Below are positions 1-8,935 of a stretch of 64,000 nt of DNA, piece by piece (positions within the stretch are counted from its first letter, which is position 1; each line of letters begins with the position of its first letter). The DNA is taken from NCBI RefSeq assembly GCF_019703515.2, contig NC_059372.1:19644931-19708930 (forward strand), given 5' to 3'. Position numbers and translations under genes: made by a program. Under the pieces are notes generated by a model that made no database searches, was not told the origin of the DNA, and saw nothing but the letters and a program-made list of their open reading frames with translations. This stretch comes from Myxocyprinus asiaticus (Eukaryota > Chordata > Actinopteri > Cypriniformes > Catostomidae).

Positions 1-537
1 ATTATATTCAAATGTAAAAGTAAAAAACTAATTTGACCTTCTATAACCCCCAAAGAGCTTGATCACTTGAAATCATTTGAAAAACATAACATGTAACCTG
101 CATTATTATCAGACCCAACTTTGCCTCAGGACAGCAGCAGCGTGACGGCAGTCTGGATAGATGTTTAACTGTTAAATGTTTGGCGAAGTTGTTTACTTGC
201 TATAATGCTTAGATATGTTTACTGGAAGGGTTATTGAAGCTTATATTGGTTTCGTATTGTCTCATTTCTTGTACCCCAGTCGCAGAAAGTTATCATTTTT
301 CATTGAGTGGACAATTTAAAATTGCATGTAAAAGCCACTATAAGGTCCTACAAGTTATTTCCCCATAAATGTACAGTATACTCATCTCCATTTTTTTAAT
401 AATGTACCAATTTCAGAGCACAGAACTGTACATATTCGGAAAGCTCTGAAGCTTTCCCCTGATTGTACTGAGAAAAGATTCAAAGCCGAGTATGGAAAAC
501 AATGCCATCTAGTGGTTAGTAAAATTAAAAGCACACA
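1..537. other. Unassigned AT-rich sequence
   Basis: I see no open frame of note, no terminal inverted repeat and no tandem repeat here. It is ordinary AT-rich non-coding DNA up to the TTAA at 538-541 where a MITE begins. Confidence 0.5.
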
Positions 538-712
538 TTAAAGGGATAGTTCACCCCAAAATGAAAATTCTCACATCATTTACTCACCCTCATGCCATCC
601 CAGATGTGTACGACTTTTATTCTTCTGCTGAACACAAAAGAAGATTTTTAGAAGAATATCTCAGCTCTGTAGGTCCATACAATGCAAGTTAATGGTGGCC
701 AGAACTTTGAAG

Positions 713-839
713 TAGAGGCCTGCACAGGGTGCAACAGAGAGCGGTGCGGGACAAGTTTGAATTGCTGAGTGTGGGTGCGGGCGGGAAGTGTGCATTCTGT
801 GCAAGAAGTGGGAGAATGAAATTACTTGCAGGACTCCTG

Positions 840-912
<73 letters not shown>

Positions 913-1593
913 AAAGTTACTCAAATTTATTTCATGTTTTTAAGGTAGAGAATGTTATCCGTGTTATTTGTCTGTTGCGCAAGAGCAACAAAAAATGAAT
1001 GATTTACAGGCGCAGGGCTGGTGGCTAATTCATACAAATTCTTCCTTGTGCTCCATGCAGTGGAAAGACAGCTAAGTAATAAATGAACAAATGAATGGAG
1101 GACTTAAAAAGGACTGCTCTGAAAAGCGCCTGAATTGTATTGGTAGACGTCATGATCAGCTGAGTGTCAGCTGATTGCAAGCTTGACTCACGTGACCTGA
1201 CAGAACTAATGCTGCACTTGATATATATCTGAACAAGAAGGCAGATCCCTTAGTGCTACACACAGTATGTTAACGGTTTATTAAAGGTACATAAAAAATG
1301 TTGAAACAACCACAATAAGATATTTGGCAATGTTAGTGTTAACTAAACATGTTTTTTTTTTTTTGTCTCTCTCTTTCTCTCTTTCTTTTTTTTTTACTGG
1401 TGGAAATTGGAAAAAATAGCCTAATGACATCGGAGCCAGCAGGAGCGGGATAGAATCTTTTTTGCTGCCGGGAGCAGGACAAAACGTGAAAGTTGCGGGC
1501 AGGAGCGAGACAAAAAAGAACATATTTTTGCAAGCAGGAAAGAATCTCGCAGGAAAGTGTGGGTCTGAAAATTCCATCCCGCACAGACCTCTA
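713..1593. mobile_element. Non-autonomous hAT-type transposon, 881 bp
   Basis: The left end TAGAGGCCTGCAC and the inverted right end (reading TAGAGGTCTGTGCGGG on the minus strand) form terminal inverted repeats. The flanks are CTTTGAAG (705-712) and CTTTAAAG (1594-1601), an 8-bp target duplication with one mismatch, as expected for hAT. The host MITE sequence continues on both sides, which confirms the boundaries. The interior holds a poly(A)/(TA)n tract and GC-richer segments near 1436-1510, but no transposase frame. Short open frames here come from low complexity. Confidence 0.85.
841..902. repeat. Poly(A) plus (TA)n microsatellite
   Basis: About 30 A residues run straight into about 16 TA dinucleotides inside the hAT element. 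Open frames across it (poly-Lys, Ile-Tyr) are artefacts. Confidence 0.95.
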
Positions 1594-1646
1594 CTTTAAA
1601 GGCAGCATAAAAGTAATCCATCAGACTCCAGTGGTTAAATCAGAAT

Positions 1647-2980
1647 TCACCTGTTTGTCTGCAAAATTAACACTGCAAAATGATCCTGGTCCATGAGATA
1701 TTTGATTGTGGTGTCTAAAGTTTGATTTTTAGTTTGACTGATGTAGCTAATATAAATCCTGGAAATTATCACATACATTTTTAGACAAAATACTTATTTA
1801 TCATTTTCAGTTTTGTTAAAGATTATTGAATCAAACGTTTTTTAATAACTGTCCAATAAGTAAAAGGATAGTATTTGGGGTAAAAAGCCCCCCTGTTGAA
1901 GGGGCTAAAGGCTCCTATAAAACACATTGTTTTTCTTAAGTGAGGCGAATAGATTTGTTATGAAAAACATTCACAGTGGGCTCGCATTGACCGATCCAAT
2001 CACAATGGAGATTGTTTATAGAATACTTGAGATGTTATAAAATGCCAGATGTGATTAAATTAAACAGAAAATGGTTAACCCTTTTCTGAAGTGGTTATTT
2101 TGTATAAGTATTGTCTTAATCTGTTACTCAAAAGTGCATCTTAATGTCTCAAAAGTATTTGCCCAAGATGACAAATTTTGCCCTATAACTATTGTCCCTA
2201 TATGTACACAATATCACTTTAATCACTCTGGAGGCCTTTTACCCCAAGGGCTGGTTAAAAGTCTCCTTTGCTACCTTGCACATTTTTATCTAAACAACCA
2301 TCCATTTCTTTTTACTTTTCACACAACTTATCCATCAATAAACTATAAAAAGAAATGTATTTTTTTCAATCTTGATACAAAGTACAAATATTAAAGAGTT
2401 TCATCTAGTGGTGGCTAATGCTATTACAGTACCTGCGTTTCTTCATTTTTTCAAATATGTAGTGAACAGGTCTCTGTTTTAATGCTTAAATTACTTTTAC
2501 TCTGAAGTAATCTAACAACTATTTTGTCTCCGGTACTGCAGGTATCACTTTAAACCATTTAACTGCAAACATTTCCTTGGAAATATTAATTTGATGATTT
2601 ATTAAATGCGATTTAGGAATTAATTAATTTATTTTATAAAGAAATGTTACCACAATTCATGGCTGTTCTCAGGGTGAAAAAAGGAAAATTGTATGTGATT
2701 TAAGTAAAATAAACAATTGTAACCATTTATATTTATTTAACAATTTATTAACCATTTTAACACAGAAATGTACATTTACAAAGATGAATATATGCTGTAA
2801 AAGCATTGCTCATTGTTAGTTCATTTGAACTATATTGCTCAAACTAATGTTAATAAATACAACCTTTTGTAAATTGTTGTGAATTTATTTTTCATGTTCA
2901 CACTCAAATTTGAGTTGTGCACATGCATTTCTTATTAATCTTCCTTTTTTATTACTTATTAATTATTCTTTTATCTATCA
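1647..2980. other. Mostly unassigned; possible small MITE at about 1874-2250
   Basis: TTTGGGGTAAAAAGCCCC near 1875 and the inverted match ending near 2250 (CCTTGGGGTAAAAGGCCTCC on the minus strand) look like imperfect terminal inverted repeats about 375 bp apart. I could not find a target duplication. A 107-codon open frame (2071-2394) begins in this interval. It has a hydrophobic N-terminus but resembles no family I know, and its AT-rich composition argues against a gene. The rest is AT-rich with nothing recognisable. Confidence 0.35.
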
Positions 2981-3010
2981 TTTGGATAAAAGCCGATGCT
3001 TTTATCCAAA
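2981..3010. repeat. 11-bp inverted repeat hairpin
   Basis: TTTGGATAAAA and TTTTATCCAAA flank an 8-base loop. The segment that follows (TTTATCCAAAGCGATTTACA) is a widespread fish repeat motif, so this is probably one end of an old repeat running towards about 3290. Confidence 0.5.
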
Positions 3011-4085
3011 GCGATTTACAAATGAGGAATACAACAAAAGTGATTCATCCTAAGGAGGCAGTAATATGACAAAGAGGGACATTGGCAGAGAAGGAAGAGA
3101 GCAGAGACAGTACCTATCCTTGTCAGCAGGGTCTTTCGATGTGCTCCATTTTCTCTCAGATGGCCAGAGTTTGGTCTCATGTTCACAAAGAGCATCAGAC
3201 AGCCAGTGTTTAGAGGATGTTGTTGAAAATACTGGTCTGGAGGAGAGAGGAGAGGTGTTTTCTAGACAGGATGTTAAAGTGGATCATGTACTGTAGTGTC
3301 TGCACTTACATATAAAATATAGTATAAACATACTGTACCTCTTGTTCACTATTTACACAGGAAAATAGTCTCAAAACATTAAATACTTATTTATAGATGC
3401 ATTTTCTGCTGAGACAGCCCATGCTTTCTCAAATTTAACAGTAAGTTAAAATGTCTTGAAACTCCTGCTGAACACTTTACTCAGGTGGCGTGCTGTTTGA
3501 TTATATCTTTTCTCAACTATGTGTTTTGTGTTTAAATATGAACATCTCAGCTTTTTTTAGGCCAGGATTCCTGCGACTGACAGGTAGCCTCTCTAAGGTC
3601 ACTCAAAAATGTATAGCCTTATGCTGTCACGCTCTCTGTGAGACACTTCTCCTGAGTTTCCCTCAGCGGTTACATCTCTGCATTGGATCTTAATCTCAAA
3701 CTACCACAACACACACAGACCTACGAACACACTACTCTCCAGAGGATTCTTCGTGGATCTGGATTACAAGTCTTGAAAAATAATGCTTAGAGTCATATGG
3801 GCTAATTTGACACTTTTTAGTCATTTGAGTATGACAGACAAGGTCAATCAATACACTTACGTACATGGAAAAAAGCAGCTTGGGCGTTTTGCTGAATAAC
3901 TCCTTTTATATTTTCCTTTAATAAATGAGACCTATTTCTAGTGACATGAGGCATGTAGATAATGACAGAATTTTCATTTTCGGGTAAACTATTACAAAAT
4001 AACAAAATAAAAATACATTCGCTGACTAATAAGAGTTGTGTGAACTCGAAAATGGCTGAGACTGATTTGCGAATCTTGTCAAACG

Positions 4086-4088
<3 letters not shown>
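3011..4088. other. Unassigned non-coding sequence
   Basis: The first about 280 bp continue the repeat that starts at the hairpin. The remainder has no element end, tandem repeat or plausible exon that I can recognise. Confidence 0.4.

Positions 4089-4130
<42 letters not shown>
4089..4130. repeat. (CA)n microsatellite
   Basis: An uninterrupted CA tract of about 21 units at the left edge of a dispersed repeat (see 4131-4411). Confidence 0.95.
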
Positions 4131-4133
<3 letters not shown>

Positions 4134-4411
4134 TGGTGCAGCTATCATTATGAGGACTCTCCATGGACATAATGATTTTTATACTGTACGAACTATAGAT
4201 TCTATCCCCTAACCCTAATCCTACCCCTAAACCTAACCCTCACAAAAAACGTTCTGCATTTTTACATTTTCAATAAAACATAGTTTAGTATGTTTTTTAA
4301 GCGATTTGAATTATGGGGACACTAGAAATGTCCTCATAAACCACATTTATAGCATAATACCCTTGTAATTACCAGTTTGTAACCTAAAAAAAGTCCTTGT
4401 AAACCACTTAA
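4131..4411 (+). repeat. Dispersed repeat copy 1 (CCCTAA-rich, probable MITE)
   Basis: A (CA)n tract is followed by a CCTAACCCTAATCC-type stretch. Then comes a 155-bp segment (4257-4411) that recurs almost unchanged at 6087-6241 in the same orientation. The telomere-like CCTAACCC run is part of the repeat, not a telomere. It abuts the next TTAA MITE at 4408. Confidence 0.8.
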
Positions 4412-4530
4412 AGGAATAGTTCACCCAAAAATGAACATTTGCTGATAATTTATTCACCCTCAGGCCATCCAAGATGTATCTGAGTTTCTTTCTTCATCAA
4501 AACAGATCAGAAAATGGTTTGAGTTCCAGG
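4412..4530 (+). mobile_element. Palindromic TTAA MITE, truncated left arm
   Basis: AGGAATAGTTCACCCAAAAA follows CTTAA, and the sequence matches the left arm of the family (CTCACCCTCAGGCCATCC-like stretch) for about 120 bp before diverging. There is no right arm. Confidence 0.75.
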
Positions 4531-4867
4531 GCTGAAAAAGAATGTTATAAGTAACATTGCTAACACTGTTCTACATTACAGAGAAATACTAAACCGTAAT
4601 AATGAGCCTTTAAAATATAAAGTTTACAAGCGCACGCATGAAGCGAGCAGCAAGCGACACCGGCAAAAGCGGTAATGATCCTGAATGTGTCGAAAAAACC
4701 AGCAAGGAGACTGTCTGAATATTTTATTAATTTATAGAGAGAAATGCACATTAGGGTTGTGCCGACAGACAATGATCTCAGGGATCGACGATAGTCAGAG
4801 TAATCGGCAATAGCTGAAGCCTTTGACGACGTCAAGACGATATTTGGCTCTTTTTCCCATGTATTAA

Positions 4868-4868
<1 letters not shown>

Positions 4869-4912
<44 letters not shown>
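4869..4912. repeat. (ATT)n microsatellite
   Basis: About 14 uninterrupted ATT units. Confidence 0.95.
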
Positions 4913-4913
<1 letters not shown>

Positions 4914-5439
4914 GGCTATTATTATCAAATTAATATTACAAATAATTTGCCCGTAGACACACAGACACGTGCTTGAAGAAACACTTTATTATATTATTAA
5001 GAACAGATGACAGAAAAGCCATCTGTGCTCATGTATGACGCGCTGATACAGAGGCGTGCAGTCTCGTGGAACACGCGCATGTAAAAGGTTCTCACTTTTT
5101 GTGTCTGTCTTCTTTCTTTTGTTTGTTTTGTTTTTTGTTGCAAGAACAGTGTCATCTATGAGTGCTGCAAATGACCTCAGACATCTCAGCTCAGGAGGTG
5201 TTTTGAGTTCAGTTCACTTTATTTCCACAGAGCAGTTCATTGTGAACACAACTCTGCAGCCTATACATCTGTGATTAAAACATAAAATAATACAAAAACA
5301 CGTTCACCTCGCACCATGATTTTTATCATCATTATAATTATTATTTTTATATTTATAATTGTTTTTATGTCTTCATTTTTTGTAAGTAATTTTCCGTCAT
5401 GATGTTAAGACGGATTCTTGCCTAACGGTAAATGGAAAG

Positions 5440-5443
<4 letters not shown>

Positions 5444-5493
<50 letters not shown>
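5444..5493. repeat. (TA)n microsatellite
   Basis: About 25 TA units in AT-rich surroundings. Confidence 0.95.
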
Positions 5494-5498
<5 letters not shown>

Positions 5499-6044
5499 TT
5501 TTATCACTTCATTATTTTCATTTTTTTCTTTCGTTTTTTAAATAAATTTAATTTTCGATGCAAAATCACTAAAGCAAGAATATTCACCGATCCCTCAGGC
5601 AGGGGTTGCCGATGTAATTGGATATTGCAATATATATATCGTGAAGGAGTGAACAAAACGAATTTATTCACACACATGATGTATTTTCCCAGACAACGAA
5701 ATACCTGACCGGTAGAGAATGCACAGATGAAGTAGGTTCTTTGCCAGAGAGGTGTTCACAACTGTTGTAAAACCATCTTTCAAAAAGTTGAACAACACAC
5801 ATTTTAATTGCACTTATTTTTATTTTCCCCAGTTTCATTTGAATTTTTAGTTTAAATAAATAAAAAATAACGTTCTAAGTTTGAAATCAAGGTGTCTTGC
5901 TTTATTGTGTAGGCTTAACCCTAACCCTGCTTAATGAAAATTACCCCATAGTACCACCTAGCGTCCAACCAGCGGTAATACCGGTGTTCGTCGTTTTTAT
6001 GTGGAGCTGTTTCTGCGACCAACTGACCAATCAAAACTTGGTCG

Positions 6045-6046
6045 CG

Positions 6047-6086
<40 letters not shown>
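6045..6086. repeat. (CG)n(CA)n microsatellite
   Basis: A short CG run passes into a CA run. It directly abuts dispersed repeat copy 2, just as a CA tract lies at the edge of copy 1, so the microsatellite is probably part of the element. Confidence 0.9.
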
Positions 6087-6089
<3 letters not shown>

Positions 6090-6241
6090 TTTTACATTTT
6101 CAATAAAACATAGTTTAGTATGTTTTTAAGCGATTTGAATTATGGGGACACTAGAAATTTCCTCATAAACCACATTTATAGCATAATACCCTTGTAATTA
6201 CCAGTTTGTAACCTAAAAAAAAGTCCTGGTAAACCACTTAA
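6087..6241 (+). repeat. Dispersed repeat copy 2
   Basis: A 155-bp match to 4257-4411, with only a few differences visible by eye, in the same orientation. Here the CA tract touches the shared block; in copy 1 they are 126 bp apart. Copy 2 therefore looks like an internal deletion. A second short CA tract follows at about 6248-6268. Confidence 0.85.
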
Positions 6242-6595
6242 ACCTGCCCACACACACACACACACACAGGACTCAAAATAACGATATATTCATGATCTTT
6301 TTTCAGCTAAACATATATAAACTACTGCTTATAATTATACAATTTTGAAGAATCCCTCCACAGGAGAGAAGACACCAGACACTTTTTGCTGGAGTATGTG
6401 CCTGTAAAATGTACTGAAATGGTAAAATCCTTGTCTGACAAGGGAGATAAAATAAAAAAATAAAATAAAAATAAAAACTGTTTTCTTTGACGATATATCA
6501 GCAATTATGTCATGTGTTTTCGCCAGCGTTTTATAATCAAAACTAGGGATGGCCGATCGCAAGTGAATCACAAGAATTGGTAAAACTTGCGTTTG

Positions 6596-6625
6596 CAAAG
6601 CGGAAGTCGTCATAGTTGGGTAAAC
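6596..6625 (+). repeat. Left inverted arm of the composite element
   Basis: Pairs with 8419-8448. The next 10 bases let the inner half fold on itself (CATAGTTGGG / CCCAACTATG), an extra hairpin not present on the right side. Confidence 0.75.
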
Positions 6626-6669
6626 CCAACTATGGCCGCTGCCGAGGTGTACGCAATTTCAGTCTTTAA

Positions 6670-7722
6670 AGGGGACCTATTATGCAAAATTCACTTTTAC
6701 CTGGTGTTTGAACATAAATGTGTGTCGGCAGTGTGTGTACACAACCACCCTACAATGTTAAAAGTCCACCCACTCCTCTTTCTTATATTTCTATTAATCA
6801 AAAACAGTGTCTCAAAATGACTGGTTTTTGTATCTGCTCTAAAGTGACGTCACTTTAGAGCAGGCCACGCCCATGACTGGTGACGGACTCCACCCTATTA
6901 TCATAGATCCTCCCTTGAATGATCGACACAGTCTGCCATTTCTTTTCCACGCTGGAGCAGCTACATTGTGAAGAATAATGTCTCAGCTTCATAAGCGTCA
7001 TAAGTGTTCTGTTGTTGGCTGTAAAAGTGAACATAAGAGTCTTCATGTACTTCCAGGCATCAGAGCCACTGAAGACGCAGTGAACAAGTTTTGTTTCTGA
7101 AGAAAATGTGCCCCAAAACATACCAAAATTCGTGTATGTATGAGCAAATCATTTTACACCAGACTGCTTTGTGAATGAGGATCAATATAAAGCAGGCTTT
7201 TCTAAATATTTGATTCTCAAGCACGGATCAGTACCAACTGTTCGTGTTCCAGCTTTATATCCTGAAGAAGTAATTATCGCACTTTATATTTTGTGAATGT
7301 TTGCAAATCGCATGATGCAAGACAACCCCCTAAAATGTCATGTCTAGTTATAGCGCATAGATAATGTCATTACAGTATATTTTTGTGTTGCTCATCCATC
7401 GTTGCTAAATGGCTGAAAAAAAAACTCCGGTATTTACGGTGTCAGTCATATTGGTTCTGATTTGTTGTTGCTATAGTATCCAAAGTACGAGCTGTAAAGG
7501 CACAGCCCTCTTCCGGAAAGGGGGCGGGGAGCAGCAGCTCATTTGCATTTAAAGAGACACACATGAAAACAGCGTGTTTTTGATTCCACCCAAAAAGAGG
7601 CATTTACAACATGGTATAATAAATGATCTGTGGGATATTTTGAGCTGAAACTTCACAGACACATTCTGGGGACACCTGAGACTTATATTACATCTTGTAA
7701 AAAGGGGCATAATAGGTCTCCT
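6670..7722 (+). mobile_element. Kolobok-like TTAA DNA transposon, 1,053 bp
   Basis: The ends AGGGGACCTATTATGC (6670-6685) and its inverted partner (7707-7722) match at 15 of 16 positions. TTAA lies on both sides (6666-6669 and 7723-7726). TTAA targets together with a THAP-bearing protein are the hallmark of the Kolobok superfamily. The interior encodes a THAP remnant (6978-7258) but no catalytic domain, so this copy is an internally deleted, non-autonomous derivative. It landed inside the + strand exon remnant of the composite element and is therefore younger than it. Confidence 0.75.
6978..7258 (+). pseudogene. Broken THAP DNA-binding domain of the Kolobok-like element
   Basis: The N-terminal part reads MSQLHKRHKCSVVGCK (C-x4-C zinc pair), followed by HKSLHVLPG. 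Further on, a shifted frame reads ANHFTPDCFVNEDQYKAGF, the usual C-x2-H-F block of a THAP (C2CH) domain, with the expected Cys codon now TGA. The tail LKHGSVPTVRVPALYP fits the end of such domains. A frameshift and at least one stop make it non-functional. In intact elements this domain binds the transposon ends. Assignment rests on motif recognition. Confidence 0.6.
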
Positions 7723-8149
7723 TTAAAAGTTTTGCCTGCATTTACGTTTGGAGACGTTGACCGCATCATCCAGCAATGGTTACATCTAAACTCAACAAAG
7801 GTTACAAGTTGTTTTTCAAGATTTATCTGCAGGAATACAAAGGTAAGTCGATAAAAAGAAATTATTACTGAGAGGGTGTGCGTTAAATCAGGAGGCACAT
7901 ATTTATATATTAAATGAACGATCTACAAATCTGTCACCATAAATTGCAAAAATCCAAAAAAAAAGAGGGCACAGTTAACAAATCTGTGAGTAGAACTCGG
8001 TGAAACTAATACCTGATGGGGGTCGACGCAGGATGTGACAGAGTGGAGAGACCCATGTCCCGCTTCATCCGACTTGTAACCCTGTCAGACACACACTCTG
8101 GTGTCTGTAGTGATGTGTAATCATTGCAATGAAAGCGTGATACTGCTCA

Positions 8150-8417
8150 GATTTCAAAGCGTTTCACAATTCCACCTTTGAGCGACTGCTGTAAATCCTC
8201 ATCTTGAAAATACTGTCCACAGACGAAAGTTCTTCCTTGTTTAAGAACAAATTTATCTTCTTCTCGTTGAATTGCCTAAACCCACTGAGCTCGTACAAAG
8301 TTAGGCATCTTTTGTAAATTCATGGAAACACAAATACGGACTTTTTCTTTTAGAATTTGTGCAAATAGGACCACTGTAGTGGCACTGATTATTACTGTTC
8401 TTCCCAATCGCCACCAT
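8150..8417 (-). pseudogene. Broken THAP-domain coding remnant
   Basis: Read on the minus strand from the ATG at 8417: MVAIGKNSNNQCHYSG, then PICTNSKRKSPYLCFHEFTKD, a stop, then in a shifted frame PNFVRAQWV, stop, AIQREEDKFVLKQGRTFVCG, QYFQDEDLQQSLKGG. This is the order of a THAP domain: N-terminal cysteines, FHxF(P), W, AIxRE, VC-x2-H/Y-F, then ED. The zinc His of the C-x2-H pair is Tyr here. One frameshift and stops break it. Recognisable sequence may run on to about 8000. It starts 2 bp inside the right inverted arm and faces the + strand remnant. Confidence 0.6.
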
Positions 8418-8418
8418 A

Positions 8419-8448
8419 GTTTACCCAACTATGACGACTTCTGCTTCG
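8419..8448 (-). repeat. Right inverted arm of the composite element
   Basis: Inverted copy of 6596-6625 with two mismatches. It lies immediately upstream of the minus-strand THAP start codon. Confidence 0.75.
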
Positions 8449-8935
8449 CGAAAGAATACGGTAATCATTTGGTACCATACTTCCACTGCAGGCTACTTTT
8501 TTGAAAAGTACATTTTGAGAAACTAGTGCTGTGTCATAAGTGAATAAGTTTTATAATGAGTGTAGGCCACATATCAATGCTATTATTGACATCAACATTA
8601 GAAAAACTCGTGAGTGTAATGGTAGGGGTATTATCAGACAACATAAAAAATAATATAGTAATACGCGATTTAAAACAGTTTAAACCATTTAAAAAGGTTT
8701 TAAAAATGTACTACTGACTTTATTTTTGTATTTCCGGTGATGCTCCAAAGTAAACATCTGTAACTCCCACAAGGTGGCAGAATTAAGCCAATAAATAAAT
8801 AAATAAAAATCTAATTCTAAATTCTCCTTGGGTTAAGAATTTACATGGATGCCTATTTGTGTCATGTTTGCATTTAAAAAAAAAAAAAAAAAAAATTACC
8901 CAACGTAACAATCGAATGCTTTTTTTTTTTTTATT
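8449..8935. other. Unassigned AT-rich sequence
   Basis: No recognisable element or gene. It holds two homopolymer runs (A near 8876-8895, T near 8920-8932), the second abutting the 3' end of the LINE that follows. Confidence 0.5.

Larger units (their letters stand above)
542..1646 (+). mobile_element. Palindromic TTAA MITE, left half, split by a hAT element
   Basis: Starts AGGGATAGTTCACCCCAAAA directly after TTAA (538-541). It follows the consensus shared with the copies at 24027, 37467 and 54367 through the stretch reading CTCAGCTCTGTAGGTCCATA. The repeat breaks at about 705 and resumes at 1602 with GGCAGCATAAAAGTAATCC, because an 881-bp element sits at 713-1593. The right arm of the hairpin is missing, so this is a half copy. 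It has no coding capacity. TTAA target and AGGG terminus suggest mobilisation by a Kolobok- or piggyBac-type transposase (inference). Confidence 0.8.
4531..6044. other. Unassigned AT-rich sequence with microsatellites
   Basis: Contains (ATT)n at 4869-4912 and (TA)n at 5444-5493. Between them lie GATCC/GCCGA-containing stretches near 4750-4850 and 5590-5635 that may be ends of an old element (GGATCGACGAT versus ACCGATCCCTC), which I could not pair convincingly. No coding frame is recognisable. Confidence 0.4.
6632..7842 (+). pseudogene. Decayed first coding exon, split by a TTAA transposon
   Basis: With 6670-7722 and one TTAA left out, an exon-like reading remains. It starts at an ATG (MAAAEVYAISVFK), continues in a second frame as AFTFGDVDRIIQQ, then in a third frame as SKLNKGYKLFFKIYLQEYK, and ends at a good splice donor (AG|GTAAGT, 7841-7847). 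Two frameshifts and the insertion break it. From memory the pattern (FGDVDR, then SKLNKGYK) resembles N-termini of SWIM zinc-finger-like proteins expanded in fishes and cnidarians, but I cannot confirm that. No downstream exon is recognisable. Its start lies about 7 bp inside the left arm, which suggests the arm held promoter or terminal sequence. Confidence 0.4.
6596..8448. mobile_element. Composite element: inverted arms enclosing two decayed genes
   Basis: The left arm (6596-6625) and right arm (8419-8448) are inverted copies, 28 of 30 positions identical, both ending CATAGTTGGGTAAAC inward. Each arm is followed within about 10 bp by an ATG facing inward: a + strand exon remnant (6632) and a - strand THAP remnant (8417). 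The design, with terminal repeats and convergent genes starting next to each, fits a decayed two-gene DNA transposon. Without the 1,053-bp Kolobok insert the unit is about 0.8 kb. I could not find a target duplication outside the arms. It could instead be a pair of pseudogene starts inverted by chance rearrangement. Confidence 0.5.

Noticed and set aside
4197..4245. Interstitial telomere repeat
   Set aside because: The CCTAACCC-like run is irregular and part of a dispersed repeat; a similar run at 42230-42262 also lacks regular TTAGGG units.
4752..5635. hAT-like element with GATCC/CCGATC ends
   Set aside because: The candidate ends could not be paired over more than a few bases and no target duplication was found.
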